Positions 35,555 to 42,855 of a DNA stretch of 64,000 bases are shown here, in pieces. The notes under the pieces are model-generated. The model had not been told where the DNA came from. It did not search any database and worked only from the letters and a program-made list of their open reading frames with translations. Both the position numbers and the translations under genes were made by a program. Within the stretch, counting starts at the first letter, position 1; each line of letters begins with the position of its first letter. The DNA is taken from contig CAYNRY010000003.1 in NCBI GenBank assembly GCA_964399985.1, forward strand, positions 1 to 64,000. The letters run 5' to 3'. This DNA is from Micavibrio_B sp964399985 (lineage in GTDB: Bacteria > Pseudomonadota > Alphaproteobacteria > Micavibrionales > Micavibrionaceae).

Positions 35555-36270
35555 TGAAAGGATTTTTCCCAGAAAACAGTTTCATAGAACATAAATTTTG
35601 GCTCTACATAAGACTTCAGATTGGATTTAATTATCTCTAATAAGCTGATTGCATCATTTTTCTTTTGATCTATTCGATTTTCTTCTAAAATTTTTTTAGA
35701 GCTTTCTCTTGTATGTTCACTGACATCCATTAATTCCAGAATATTATTATAAGTTCTGGTTTTATAAAACATCGATTTTGCGGTATCTATAATTTCTTGT
35801 CCGAGCTGGTCACTAATTAATTTTAGACTTATAACATAATTAACTGTTGATCTGATATTCACCATTGCTTCTGACAATGATGGATAGTTAATTTCTTTAG
35901 GACCATAGAAGACAGCCACTTCATCATCATCTTCTATTTCTCCTGCTTTATATTTTTCAAAAATAGCGCCGTGTCCTATCATCCCAAATTCATGAAGCTC
36001 ACTTGCCCTCAATGCGCCCATACTTGATGATCCATATACTCTTACTCCCTTTGAGATAAGGTATAAAATATCTTTATGCCAAACAGATGGGGTTGATTCA
36101 AAAAAACCATCAATCAATACAATCTGGTTGGGCTTATATTCATTGAAGGCTCTAACTAGATCCCCTTGACAGGCTGGCGGCATAAAAATACTAGTCGGAA
36201 TTTTTTGATGAATTTCATGCTGTTTAAGAGATAAGCCGCTAAATATAACTATATCATTGGTTAATTGCAT
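35551..36270 (-). CDS. TfuA-like thioamidation protein
   Basis: 239 aa. The TfuA core is clear: IPTSIFMPPACQGDLVRAF, then IVLIDGFFESTPSVWHKDIL and VYGSSSMGALRASELHEFGM with GHGAIFEKY. TfuA proteins accompany YcaO enzymes that convert backbone amides to thioamides; for related proteins TfuA has been shown to release sulfide from a ThiS-type thiocarboxylate. It overlaps the ycaO stop by ten bases and the Crp/Fnr start by four. The name comes from trifolitoxin biosynthesis. Confidence 0.9.
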   Translation of the reverse strand: MQLTNDIVIFSGLSLKQHEIHQKIPTSIFMPPACQGDLVRAFNEYKPNQIVLIDGFFESTPSVWHKDILYLISKGVRVYGSSSMGALRASELHEFGMIGHGAIFEKYKAGEIEDDDEVAVFYGPKEINYPSLSEAMVNIRSTVNYVISLKLISDQLGQEIIDTAKSMFYKTRTYNNILELMDVSEHTRESSKKILEENRIDQKKNDAISLLEIIKSNLKSYVEPKFMFYETVFWEKSFQ

Positions 36271-37454
36271 GATGCTAATCGTCTCCCTGGAGTAACTCTC
36301 TCAGATCCTATCCCTTCAAGATATGGGATGAGTATTTTACAAACAGGTATAGAGAATTCTTCCCGTGTTAAATCAATGGATACGACCTCATTGATGCCCG
36401 TTTCTTGCAAAGATTTAAGAAGGATAGTCAGGTCACCCTCAATATTATCGGTCTCAAGGCTTGTTCTGGTCTGGTAATCAACCACCTGTTTACTACATTT
36501 CCTATTCCAACTATTGTGAATTTCTTTATTTAAAAAATGTTTGTATATATGAGAATATTGATCATCTCTTGATCCTGATATAAATCCGGCTCGACTTTGG
36601 GCCGCTTCTGTCAGAGCTCGTGATAGGGCTACATCTTTGCTAAGATGTGTGCCGCTTCCAAAAGAGGGTCTCACAAGTCGATCAGGGCGATAAAAGTTCT
36701 CTAAAACCTCACATATGTAGGTGGGAATCCCTATGTCCGAAGTAATATCCCAAATAGTACAAGTAAGTTCTGCGCTTTCTATTTGGTCGATGAATGTCAA
36801 ACATTGATGATTATCAATAGTTGATTTTTTAACAATCTTGGATGTTTTTATATTATCGCTACTCGCCCAAAATAGGGCTAAAGCATCTCGCTCTATCACT
36901 TCGCAAATTCCATGTATTTGTGCTTCGCTTAAAGTATTACCGGATGCGAGGCCATTACTATCGGCTAAAAATGCGGATCTTGGCCGTTGAAGAATTGTGA
37001 AATCAACTGAGACAGCGTCATACGGAGTCCAAATTTCTTTCTCGTTCATCATATCATGGCCCGGAATCCATAGTAATTTGTCAGACAGATTTATTTCGCG
37101 GCGACTGCTTGTAGGGAGGCCTCGAATATCAATGATCTTCTTTTTCCATTCGATATCCTCATGCGCCATATAAAGGCCACCAATTTCTATATTTTCTGCG
37201 TGATAGCCTTCGATAGCCTCCATTGCTGCCGAGACCTTCGCTGCAATTACTGTCTGTCCTTTGCCTTGCGAAACAGAAAGGGACTTAGAGTTCGGCCGTA
37301 TGGCGGAAATTACAGGTATTCCTATTCGATCAAGGCCAGTGATATTGGCAAGGCGTGTAATGCCAAAGACAGGAAAAAGGCCCATGATTTGTGCAAATGT
37401 TTCATCAGGATTGCGTGTTCTATGGGTGCCGTCCTTATAAATTTTGCTGGTCAT
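36261..37454 (-). CDS. YcaO cyclodehydratase/thioamide synthetase
   Basis: 397 aa. ATP-binding YcaO motifs: AKVSAAMEAIEGYHAENIEI, SEAQIHGICEVIERDALALF and SRALTEAAQSRAGF. It uses ATP to activate a peptide backbone amide for attack by a nucleophile: sulfide here, if coupled to TfuA. There is no C-terminal Pro-rich tail as in azoline-forming YcaOs (it ends RRLASCN). No separate RRE domain is visible in the cluster. AAAGG lies ahead of the ATG. It starts 14 bases after a 51-aa peptide gene, the likely substrate. Confidence 0.92.
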   Translation of the reverse strand: MTSKIYKDGTHRTRNPDETFAQIMGLFPVFGITRLANITGLDRIGIPVISAIRPNSKSLSVSQGKGQTVIAAKVSAAMEAIEGYHAENIEIGGLYMAHEDIEWKKKIIDIRGLPTSSRREINLSDKLLWIPGHDMMNEKEIWTPYDAVSVDFTILQRPRSAFLADSNGLASGNTLSEAQIHGICEVIERDALALFWASSDNIKTSKIVKKSTIDNHQCLTFIDQIESAELTCTIWDITSDIGIPTYICEVLENFYRPDRLVRPSFGSGTHLSKDVALSRALTEAAQSRAGFISGSRDDQYSHIYKHFLNKEIHNSWNRKCSKQVVDYQTRTSLETDNIEGDLTILLKSLQETGINEVVSIDLTREEFSIPVCKILIPYLEGIGSERVTPGRRLASCN

Positions 37455-37468
37455 GGGCCTTTAGAATA

Positions 37469-37624
37469 TCAACCGTATATTTGGATAGATGATTGAATTG
37501 TTAATGAAGTATCTACTACAGTGCCGGTGCTTTCTAATTTTGATGATGACAGCTTAGTTTTGCTCCATTCACCTCCAGATAGCGAAATAATCTCACCAGA
37601 TGGTGTCTTAACAAGTCGATTCAT
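37469..37624 (-). CDS. Candidate RiPP precursor peptide (51 aa)
   Basis: A small gene with a perfect GGAGG five bases before the ATG, the best ribosome site in the cluster. The product begins MNRLVKTPSGEIISLSGGEW and ends SLTIQSSIQIYG. It has no Cys, and Ser, Thr, Ile and Gly are over-represented in the second half. It is the first gene of the YcaO operon, 14 bases upstream of ycaO, which is where such precursors are usually found. A natural division would put the leader at residues 1-~22 and the core in the Ser/Thr/Gln-rich part. Function of the mature product is unknown. Confidence 0.7.
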   Translation of the reverse strand: MNRLVKTPSGEIISLSGGEWSKTKLSSSKLESTGTVVDTSLTIQSSIQIYG

Positions 37625-37639
37625 TAAACCTCCATGATT

Positions 37640-37690
37640 CACGCGTTAAATTATATATCTCAATTATTCACTTAAAAGTTGAATTTTGTA
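37640..37690 (-). promoter_or_regulatory. Promoter region of the precursor operon
   Basis: Reading the minus strand, a TATAAT -10 sits about 30 bases before the precursor ATG. An imperfect dyad TTCA-N9-TGAA (37667-37683) overlaps the -35 position; it has the half-site layout expected for a Crp/Fnr-family operator. The dyad is weak. Confidence 0.4.
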
Positions 37691-37752
37691 TTAACGAGAT
37701 TTTTGCTGCCACCAACGATTTAAGGCTTAATGCAATTGAAAGCGAGGAAAGC

Positions 37753-37938
37753 ATGAGAGATTCAACCGTATACGATAAATTAATTACACATTTACTTGAT
37801 TCATTAGATTCTGCTTATGAGAAAGCTCTTTTAGTGGGATTTAACGAAAATATATTGCAATTATTTAGTTTGCTCGCGTATGCAATAAAGAACGATATCT
37901 CTAAGAATTACGATATGTATCGTGATAATTCTGAATAA
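37753..37938 (+). CDS. Small helical protein on the opposite strand of the RiPP cluster (61 aa)
   Basis: A 61-residue reading frame with GCGAGGAAAGC before its ATG. The product is amphipathic and helical (YDKLITHLLDSLDSAYEKAL; ILQLFSLLAYAIKND). It is the only plus-strand gene candidate between 34.3 and 41.3 kb, lies between the two minus-strand operons, and its end overlaps the STAND gene end by 31 bases. It could be a small immunity, toxin or regulatory peptide, or chance. No family recognised. Confidence 0.45.
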   Translation: MRDSTVYDKLITHLLDSLDSAYEKALLVGFNENILQLFSLLAYAIKNDISKNYDMYRDNSE

Positions 37939-40040
37939 ACCCACATTTCCGAATTATTTAAGGCCAGTTTTTGCGCTCTTCGAACTAGGCGCTTAATGTT
38001 TGAAAGGGGTGATATATGTTTTTTCGATTTTATAAGGTAAAGATAATAAAGAGGTAGGCGGCCATATCTTTTTTCATCTTCGGCCGCTTGGATAGATGCT
38101 TCTATCTTCTGAATAGACTTTTTATTTCCTGCCAAAACTTCTAAATATCCAAGCATTGAAAATAAAAAGTAATTTAGGGTAGTAACACGACTCTCTTTTG
38201 CAATTTTAAGAGCGCTTTTTAAATGATTATAACCATCTTCGATAAGTCCTAGTCTGATTGCACCATCGGCTAAAAAGGCAAGACTAAATACCTTTGTTAG
38301 CGAATTAGAATTATTAATTTTCTCGGCTGCTTTTTGAGAAAAGTCTAGGAATTTAATTTTGTTACCTAAATAGGCAAAATTTCGGGCAATGATTGACGAT
38401 ATCAATGCCTCAAAAAGATAATTTAGTCCAAATATATGCGCCTTCTGGTTAGAAGCGAAACTAAGTATTTGTGTGGCAAAATTATTTGACTCACTAAATT
38501 TCCCCATATCTGAAAGTATGCCAATTCGGCGCAATAGAAAAATAGAGGCATTTCCTAACGAGTTTTTATTTACTGAATTATCGGAAAAATTATAATTTTC
38601 GTCTATGATTTGAAGAGCTTTTTTTAATTTTCCGCTATTCCAATAATATAAACTTATTAGATTTAAAACCTCCTCTCTTCTTCCTTTTGATAGAGAATGT
38701 TTTTGATAGGCATTTTCTAAAACAGCGATATCTTTTTCTGCGCTATAAGATAGGCCAAGCAAGAAAATAATTTTTCCTCTTATGATACTCAGTTTGATTT
38801 CCCGCGAAATTGTTAGCAGATCTAATTCATTAGCCGCTTTAAATGCCCTGTCAATCAACGTTAGCGCAAGCTCTGGTGTAAATCTGGAATAGGCATAAAA
38901 CGCCCCTTTTATTGAGCATTTGTATAATAAATTCCAAGATTTGGATTGTAAAAAGTGATATGTAGCTTCGTCATAGTTATTGGCTGATATGGTGCTACTT
39001 ATAGCTTTGCCTAATATATGATGATGTTTACGTCGATCATTTAGGTTGATGGCGTTAAATATTATTTCTTTCAGAATATCATGACTGATGCTGATGTGAC
39101 TCCGGTTTATATCTATAAATCCAATTTTTTCGAGAAAATTTATGTTTTTTTCTGATGGATTGTATCCGGCCAAATATTTTAGATCATCAATATTTATGGA
39201 TTTTCTTAAACAACAGAAAGCCTCTGTTAGCCTCTGGGCATCTGATGGCATGGATGCAAATTTTTCAAGTATAAGTTGCTTGAGATGCGAGGGGTATTTA
39301 CTAGAGGAGATTTTAAGGTAGTTTTGTTCTAAGAAAAAACTCACATAAAATATATTACCATTTGTAAGCGCATATATTTTTTGTACATTTATGTTTTTTC
39401 TGCTTTTAAATTTTTTTTCTAAAACTAAAGCTTTTATAGTGTCTTTGTCGAGATTTGATAATTGAATGGAATTTTTATCAATAGCAACCCTACTGCTAAT
39501 AATAATTTTTAATTTTTCAGGCTTTATTAATCGGATTTTATCAAGCATTTGATTACATGCAGGGGATGCCCATTGCATATCATCTAAAAAAAGGACTGTT
39601 TCTATAGAATAAGAAGCAATCAACTTTAAAATTAAAGATAAAATCTCGCTATGGATGTCCCTTGTATTTTCATCTTCCTTGATGAAGTTAACGAGTAGGG
39701 CGCTTTCCTGCAAAGTAAGGCCTGAAAAATAACTTATTGTGCTTATTTGCGATTCTAGAATTATATTTTTGGTGAGGTCGTAACCAAGTATGATCTGCTT
39801 CAAGATCGAAATAATAAAATTCCCTGAGACGCCTTCGTCATCGGTAAATTTATAACTAACGATAAACCTCTTGCTTGTTTCTTGCCTTAGTATCTTCTTG
39901 ACAAGAAAAGTTTTTCCGGTTCCAGCACTGCCTGATATAAATATCTCCCCATATCCGGGACCATGAAGCAAGTTTATAAATTGCGCAGTTTCTTTTGCAT
40001 GGATGATCGTGCCATATGCTTTACTTGCAGTTTTATTCAT
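37908..40040 (-). CDS. STAND-type ATPase with TPR-like repeats
   Basis: 710 aa. The AAA_16-like NTPase has Walker A GSAGTGKT at 37-44 and Walker B TVLFLDDMQWAS at 148-159, followed by a winged-helix-like region (~270-330). Residues 350-700 are helical repeats with TPR character (LLGLSYSAEKDIAVLENAYQ; FLADGAIRLGLIEDGYNHLK). The layout recalls MalT/LuxR-type and other STAND regulators, but there is no C-terminal LuxR helix-turn-helix. Its start overlaps the ThiF stop by four bases. A STAND sensor in a thioamide RiPP operon is unusual; it may act in signalling, regulation or self-protection. Confidence 0.8.
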   Translation of the reverse strand: MNKTASKAYGTIIHAKETAQFINLLHGPGYGEIFISGSAGTGKTFLVKKILRQETSKRFIVSYKFTDDEGVSGNFIISILKQIILGYDLTKNIILESQISTISYFSGLTLQESALLVNFIKEDENTRDIHSEILSLILKLIASYSIETVLFLDDMQWASPACNQMLDKIRLIKPEKLKIIISSRVAIDKNSIQLSNLDKDTIKALVLEKKFKSRKNINVQKIYALTNGNIFYVSFFLEQNYLKISSSKYPSHLKQLILEKFASMPSDAQRLTEAFCCLRKSINIDDLKYLAGYNPSEKNINFLEKIGFIDINRSHISISHDILKEIIFNAINLNDRRKHHHILGKAISSTISANNYDEATYHFLQSKSWNLLYKCSIKGAFYAYSRFTPELALTLIDRAFKAANELDLLTISREIKLSIIRGKIIFLLGLSYSAEKDIAVLENAYQKHSLSKGRREEVLNLISLYYWNSGKLKKALQIIDENYNFSDNSVNKNSLGNASIFLLRRIGILSDMGKFSESNNFATQILSFASNQKAHIFGLNYLFEALISSIIARNFAYLGNKIKFLDFSQKAAEKINNSNSLTKVFSLAFLADGAIRLGLIEDGYNHLKSALKIAKESRVTTLNYFLFSMLGYLEVLAGNKKSIQKIEASIQAAEDEKRYGRLPLYYLYLIKSKKHISPLSNIKRLVRRAQKLALNNSEMWVYSELSRYIS

Positions 40041-40789
40041 TTATCATTAGAGCAAGTTTCACAAGTTGGGTTTCTAGAAAACGATGTTTTTAAAAATGAT
40101 GTATTTAATGCACTCAAAGAAATAAATTTACCGGCAAGACTTTCTCCCAACCCGGCAATCTCCTTTATAACCTCTGTTGCCATCATAACTCCTATAGTTC
40201 CAACGACTGAGCCTAGAACTGGAGCCTCAGTGCAAGCAGGAGCTTGCTGGTTGTCTGGCAGGGGAGGGAATAAACACTCGTAGCAAGGACTTCCATTTTT
40301 AAATGTAAACAATTGGCCATTCATTGTAGAGACTGCACCTGAAATCAGGATTTTTTCATTTCTAATCGCAAAGCGATTTAAAAGATACCGAGTCTCAAAA
40401 TTATCGCTGCAATCAACGATAATATCGAAGTCTGCAAGTAATTCGGAGATATTATCTGTATTTAATCTCTTGTTAGTTGCCTGAATTTGGACGTTAGGAT
40501 TAAATTTTGACATTCCCTCAGCCGCCGTTTGAGATTTTGAAGCCCCTATATGTTCTGGCGAATATAAAAATTGCCGTTGTAGATTTGATATATCTATACT
40601 ATCTGCATCAATTATTTTTAAATATCCGATACCAGCTGCTACAAGGTATGTAATAACGGGGCATCCTAATCCTCCAGCGCCAATAACTGCTACTTTACTT
40701 CTTTGGATTTTAATTTGCCCCTCTATGCCAAACTGGCTTAATTCAATATGGCGAGTATACCGTGAGATATTTTTGACCTTTTCTTGCAT
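40037..40789 (-). CDS. ThiF/MoeB-type E1-like adenylyltransferase
   Basis: 250 aa. Nucleotide-binding GAGGLG (37-42), Arg-finger region NLQRQFLY, DCSDNFETRYLLN, catalytic Cys in APACTEAPVLGSVVG (C186), and a zinc site with Cys pairs CYEC (169/172) and CETC (243/246). This is the full ThiF/MoeB set needed to adenylate the Gly-Gly end of a sulfur carrier, the natural partner being the ThiS-like protein at 34656. I take ATG at 40789 (a GTG lies one codon upstream); it starts four bases after the XRE stop. Confidence 0.9.
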   Translation of the reverse strand: MQEKVKNISRYTRHIELSQFGIEGQIKIQRSKVAVIGAGGLGCPVITYLVAAGIGYLKIIDADSIDISNLQRQFLYSPEHIGASKSQTAAEGMSKFNPNVQIQATNKRLNTDNISELLADFDIIVDCSDNFETRYLLNRFAIRNEKILISGAVSTMNGQLFTFKNGSPCYECLFPPLPDNQQAPACTEAPVLGSVVGTIGVMMATEVIKEIAGLGESLAGKFISLSALNTSFLKTSFSRNPTCETCSNDK

Positions 40790-40793
40790 CACG

Positions 40794-41207
40794 TCATTCG
40801 GCTTTGGTGTTTTGTTTTTTTATGAGTTTGATCATTGCCAAAACTGTTTTCCGTGCATCAGCATTTTTGATTTTTGTATAGGCATCGATCAAATCTATAA
40901 TTTCAGACTCAGGTATTTGGCTCCCTGATGGCTTAAGCGCTTTTGAAAAGAATGGGTGCTCATCTATGGGTTCTGAAGTTTTAATTAGTTGAGTAATTGG
41001 AATATCTAAAGCGTGAGATAAACTTTGTAATTTATCAAAGGATACCGAATTTTCACCTTTTTCATATCTTGCTACTTGCTGATGTGTAACATTCAATCTC
41101 AGAGCCAAGTCTTGCTGAGTAAGATTCTTCATAATTCTTGCGAATTTTATCTGGTCACCAATTTCGGATAAAGCAATTCGCTCTTCAATGGATTTCGTTT
41201 TTTTCAT
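40794..41207 (-). CDS. XRE-family transcriptional regulator
   Basis: 137 aa. The N-terminal HTH_3 domain (IGDQIKFARIMKNLTQQDLA LRLNVTHQQVARYEKG; ~residues 12-66) is a Cro/C1-type DNA-binding fold. A short C-terminal helical part follows. It is the first gene of the XRE-thiF-STAND operon and lies next to an inverted repeat (41288-41333) that covers divergent promoters, so it probably regulates itself and the gene on the other side. A longer N-terminal extension in frame (51 codons) is AT-rich and hydrophobic and crosses that repeat, so I reject it. Confidence 0.8.
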   Translation of the reverse strand: MKKTKSIEERIALSEIGDQIKFARIMKNLTQQDLALRLNVTHQQVARYEKGENSVSFDKLQSLSHALDIPITQLIKTSEPIDEHPFFSKALKPSGSQIPESEIIDLIDAYTKIKNADARKTVLAMIKLIKKQNTKAE

Positions 41208-41287
41208 GGCTGATTTTAAGATGGCTAAAATGGCTGTATTAGGAAAATTAACACAAAATTTTAAAATCAAAAAATGATAATTTTTAT

Positions 41288-41333
41288 CTATCATAATACG
41301 AGAGTGTGTGTATATTATCACGTATAATGATAG
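41288..41333. promoter_or_regulatory. Inverted-repeat operator over divergent promoters
   Basis: CTATCATAATACG (41288-41300) and CGTATAATGATAG (41321-41333) match at 12 of 13 positions as inverted arms, 20 bases apart. Each arm contains a -10-like hexamer: TATAAT on the plus strand (41323-41328) and TATTAT on the minus strand. It is a good operator candidate for the XRE regulator. Confidence 0.65.
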
Positions 41334-41365
41334 CAAGAAAAACCAAACAAAATTCTGCAATTAAT

Positions 41366-41836
41366 ATGACTATTCAAAGGGATGTCATTTTACTTGAATC
41401 GATTGTTTTTCAAAGTAATCGGCCGCTTCATTTTGATAAGCTTGATCCCAATAGTGAAAAATATGATCCCAGTTATGAGCAGTCTATAAAAAGAACAGAA
41501 GTCATTAATGTTTATATTATTGAAGCTATCTTAAGGCAAAGGAATGTCGATTCTGAAAGTTTTAACCTTCTATGTAAAATTGAAAACGATTTTTTTTCAG
41601 GAGAATTTTATCGTGAGGTTATTTTCGGCAGAAGCAGAGCCAATAAACTTAAGGCAAAAAAATTTATCAGAGCGCTCTCAAGAGATATTAGGCTCTTGAA
41701 TCTTTTCGAAGATTCCATCGACTATGCCGCTGTGATCAAAGATATGGGACTTGTGAATGTCCCAATACAATTCACTTCACTAGTGAATTCACTCAAAAAT
41801 TGGAGAGATGAATTATCCAATTTAGAGTGGGATTAA
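41366..41836 (+). CDS. Hypothetical protein divergent to the XRE regulator
   Basis: 156 aa from the ATG at 41366 (MTIQRDVILLESIVFQSNRP); a second ATG at 41327 lies inside the operator/-10 box and is less likely. Soluble, mixed charge, helical. No family recognised. It is divergently transcribed from the XRE gene across a shared operator, which suggests it belongs to the same regulatory unit. A perfect hairpin follows its end. Confidence 0.55.
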   Translation: MTIQRDVILLESIVFQSNRPLHFDKLDPNSEKYDPSYEQSIKRTEVINVYIIEAILRQRNVDSESFNLLCKIENDFFSGEFYREVIFGRSRANKLKAKKFIRALSRDIRLLNLFEDSIDYAAVIKDMGLVNVPIQFTSLVNSLKNWRDELSNLEWD

Positions 41837-41845
41837 GGAGGAAGG

Positions 41846-41899
41846 TTGCCAGATTGCATCTAATTTTCTCTGGGGGGAGAGATTTGGGCAATCTGGCAA
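41846..41899 (+). terminator. Long hairpin after the 41366-41836 gene
   Basis: TTGCCAGATTGC (41846-41857) pairs perfectly with GCAATCTGGCAA (41888-41899), with an inner TTCTCT-G6-AGAGA stem. It lacks a proper U run, so it may be an RNA stabiliser or an operator-like inverted repeat and not a standard terminator. Confidence 0.5.
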
Positions 41900-41914
41900 T
41901 TCCTTATATCTCAA

Positions 41915-42177
41915 TTAGGAACCAATGCGCCAGATATCATCAACTGTATTACGATAGGCTCACAGAATAATATAATACATGCCAATGAAGGAAGTGATAT
42001 CGTTCACCTTGGCGAAAGCAACACAATTGCATCCGTAGATCGAGATAGGTCGGGTGCCACTTATAGTTCGCATGCTATAGCGGCATTGATGGAGTTGCCG
42101 GATTTCATGTAGATCTGATGATAGCAAATGGCAATCTTATAGCTCAGATTAGATTTGTAGATATACGATTAGTATAA
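41915..42177 (+). pseudogene. Frameshifted remnant with RTX-like calcium-binding pattern
   Basis: In one frame the sequence reads LGTNAPDIIN, ITIGSQNNIIHANEGSDIVH and LGESNTIASVDRDRSG, which resembles hemolysin-type Ca-binding (RTX) repeats. It stops at 42110; shifting frame near 42105 continues to FHVDLMIANG ... QIRFVDIRLV and a stop at 42177. There is no start codon or ribosome site. It is best read as the decayed 3' end of a large repeat protein gene. Confidence 0.45.
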
Positions 42178-42195
42178 GGCAATCATCAACCGCTT

Positions 42196-42504
42196 CTAAT
42201 CAGCGAATTTTAGTATTGTTTTAAGAAGGCCAGGAAATTTGCCGTTAATCTCCTCAAGCCTGACTATACTTAAATTTTCTACCCCGTTTTTCTCCATACG
42301 TATTAGACCCGCTTCTCTTAGAATGCGAAAATGATTAGAGAGGGTCGATTTTGCGATTTTGGGGCAGGGAGCTGCCTGACAGCATGACATTCCGTCAGAA
42401 TTTAATAGACTTTTCAATATATTAACGCGTACAGGATCCGATAGGGCGTTTAATATGCCCGATAAGGAGATGTCGTCCTTTGAAGGGTGAATAAATCTAA
42501 CCAT
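42196..42504 (-). CDS. ArsR-family transcriptional repressor
   Basis: 102 aa from MVRFIHPSKDD; six more codons upstream are possible. Winged HTH typical of ArsR/SmtB (LNALSDPVRVNILKSLLNSD; KSTLSNHFRILREAGLIRME). It contains CC and C in GMSCCQAAPCPK at the start of the recognition region, which may be a metal- or thiol-sensing site. It is divergent to the RND efflux operon, with a perfect palindrome between, so it probably represses that operon. Confidence 0.85.
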   Translation of the reverse strand: MVRFIHPSKDDISLSGILNALSDPVRVNILKSLLNSDGMSCCQAAPCPKIAKSTLSNHFRILREAGLIRMEKNGVENLSIVRLEEINGKFPGLLKTILKFAD

Positions 42505-42538
42505 GAATTTAATATACATCATATCTTGACATCATTCA

Positions 42539-42561
42539 ATAGTTCAATATTATTGAACTAT
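42539..42561. promoter_or_regulatory. 23-bp perfect palindrome, ArsR operator
   Basis: ATAGTTCAATA and TATTGAACTAT flank a single central T. ArsR proteins of this group bind imperfect AT-rich dyads of about this length. It sits between the repressor gene and the efflux operon. Confidence 0.75.
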
Positions 42562-42589
42562 AGGCCAATTGAATTATTTGGAGAAGGTC

Positions 42590-42768
42590 ATGGAACTATA
42601 CAAAAAATTTGTCAAAAGCGAAGATAAGTGGACTTTTACAGACTTTAATAAATTTTCATTTCATACCCTTCACCAAAAATTTAATCAAAAAGAGACGAGT
42701 TCGTGTCTGATGAGAGTGAAGCGGCGGTTATTAAGTATGTAAAAATGCTGAGCGCAAATTCAAATTGA
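42590..42768 (+). pseudogene. Small gene remnant, probably frameshifted
   Basis: A GGAGAAGG ribosome site leads an ATG (MELYKKFVKSEDKWTFTDFN), but the frame ends after 50 codons (42742). Shifting frame at the A-rich run near 42680 continues as EFVSDESEAAVIKYVKMLSA and stops at 42768. This reads like one short gene broken by a slip. It precedes the efflux operon and is otherwise unrecognised. The stretch to 42855 shows nothing else. Confidence 0.35.
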
Positions 42769-42855
42769 TCGTAGGAATGGGCAATAATCAAATAGGCCAG
42801 TGTATTCGAATTGCAGAAATATTAGATAAAATATTCAAAATCTTGAGAGGTATAA

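Noticed and set aside
36261..37454. Thiazole/oxazole-forming YcaO
   Set aside because: The candidate peptide has no Cys, there is no flavin dehydrogenase, and TfuA plus a sulfur carrier favour thioamide formation.
34656..40792. Thiamine or molybdopterin biosynthesis (ThiS/ThiF, MoaD/MoeB)
   Set aside because: No other thi or moa genes are present, and the carrier and E1 are in the same regulon as YcaO and TfuA.
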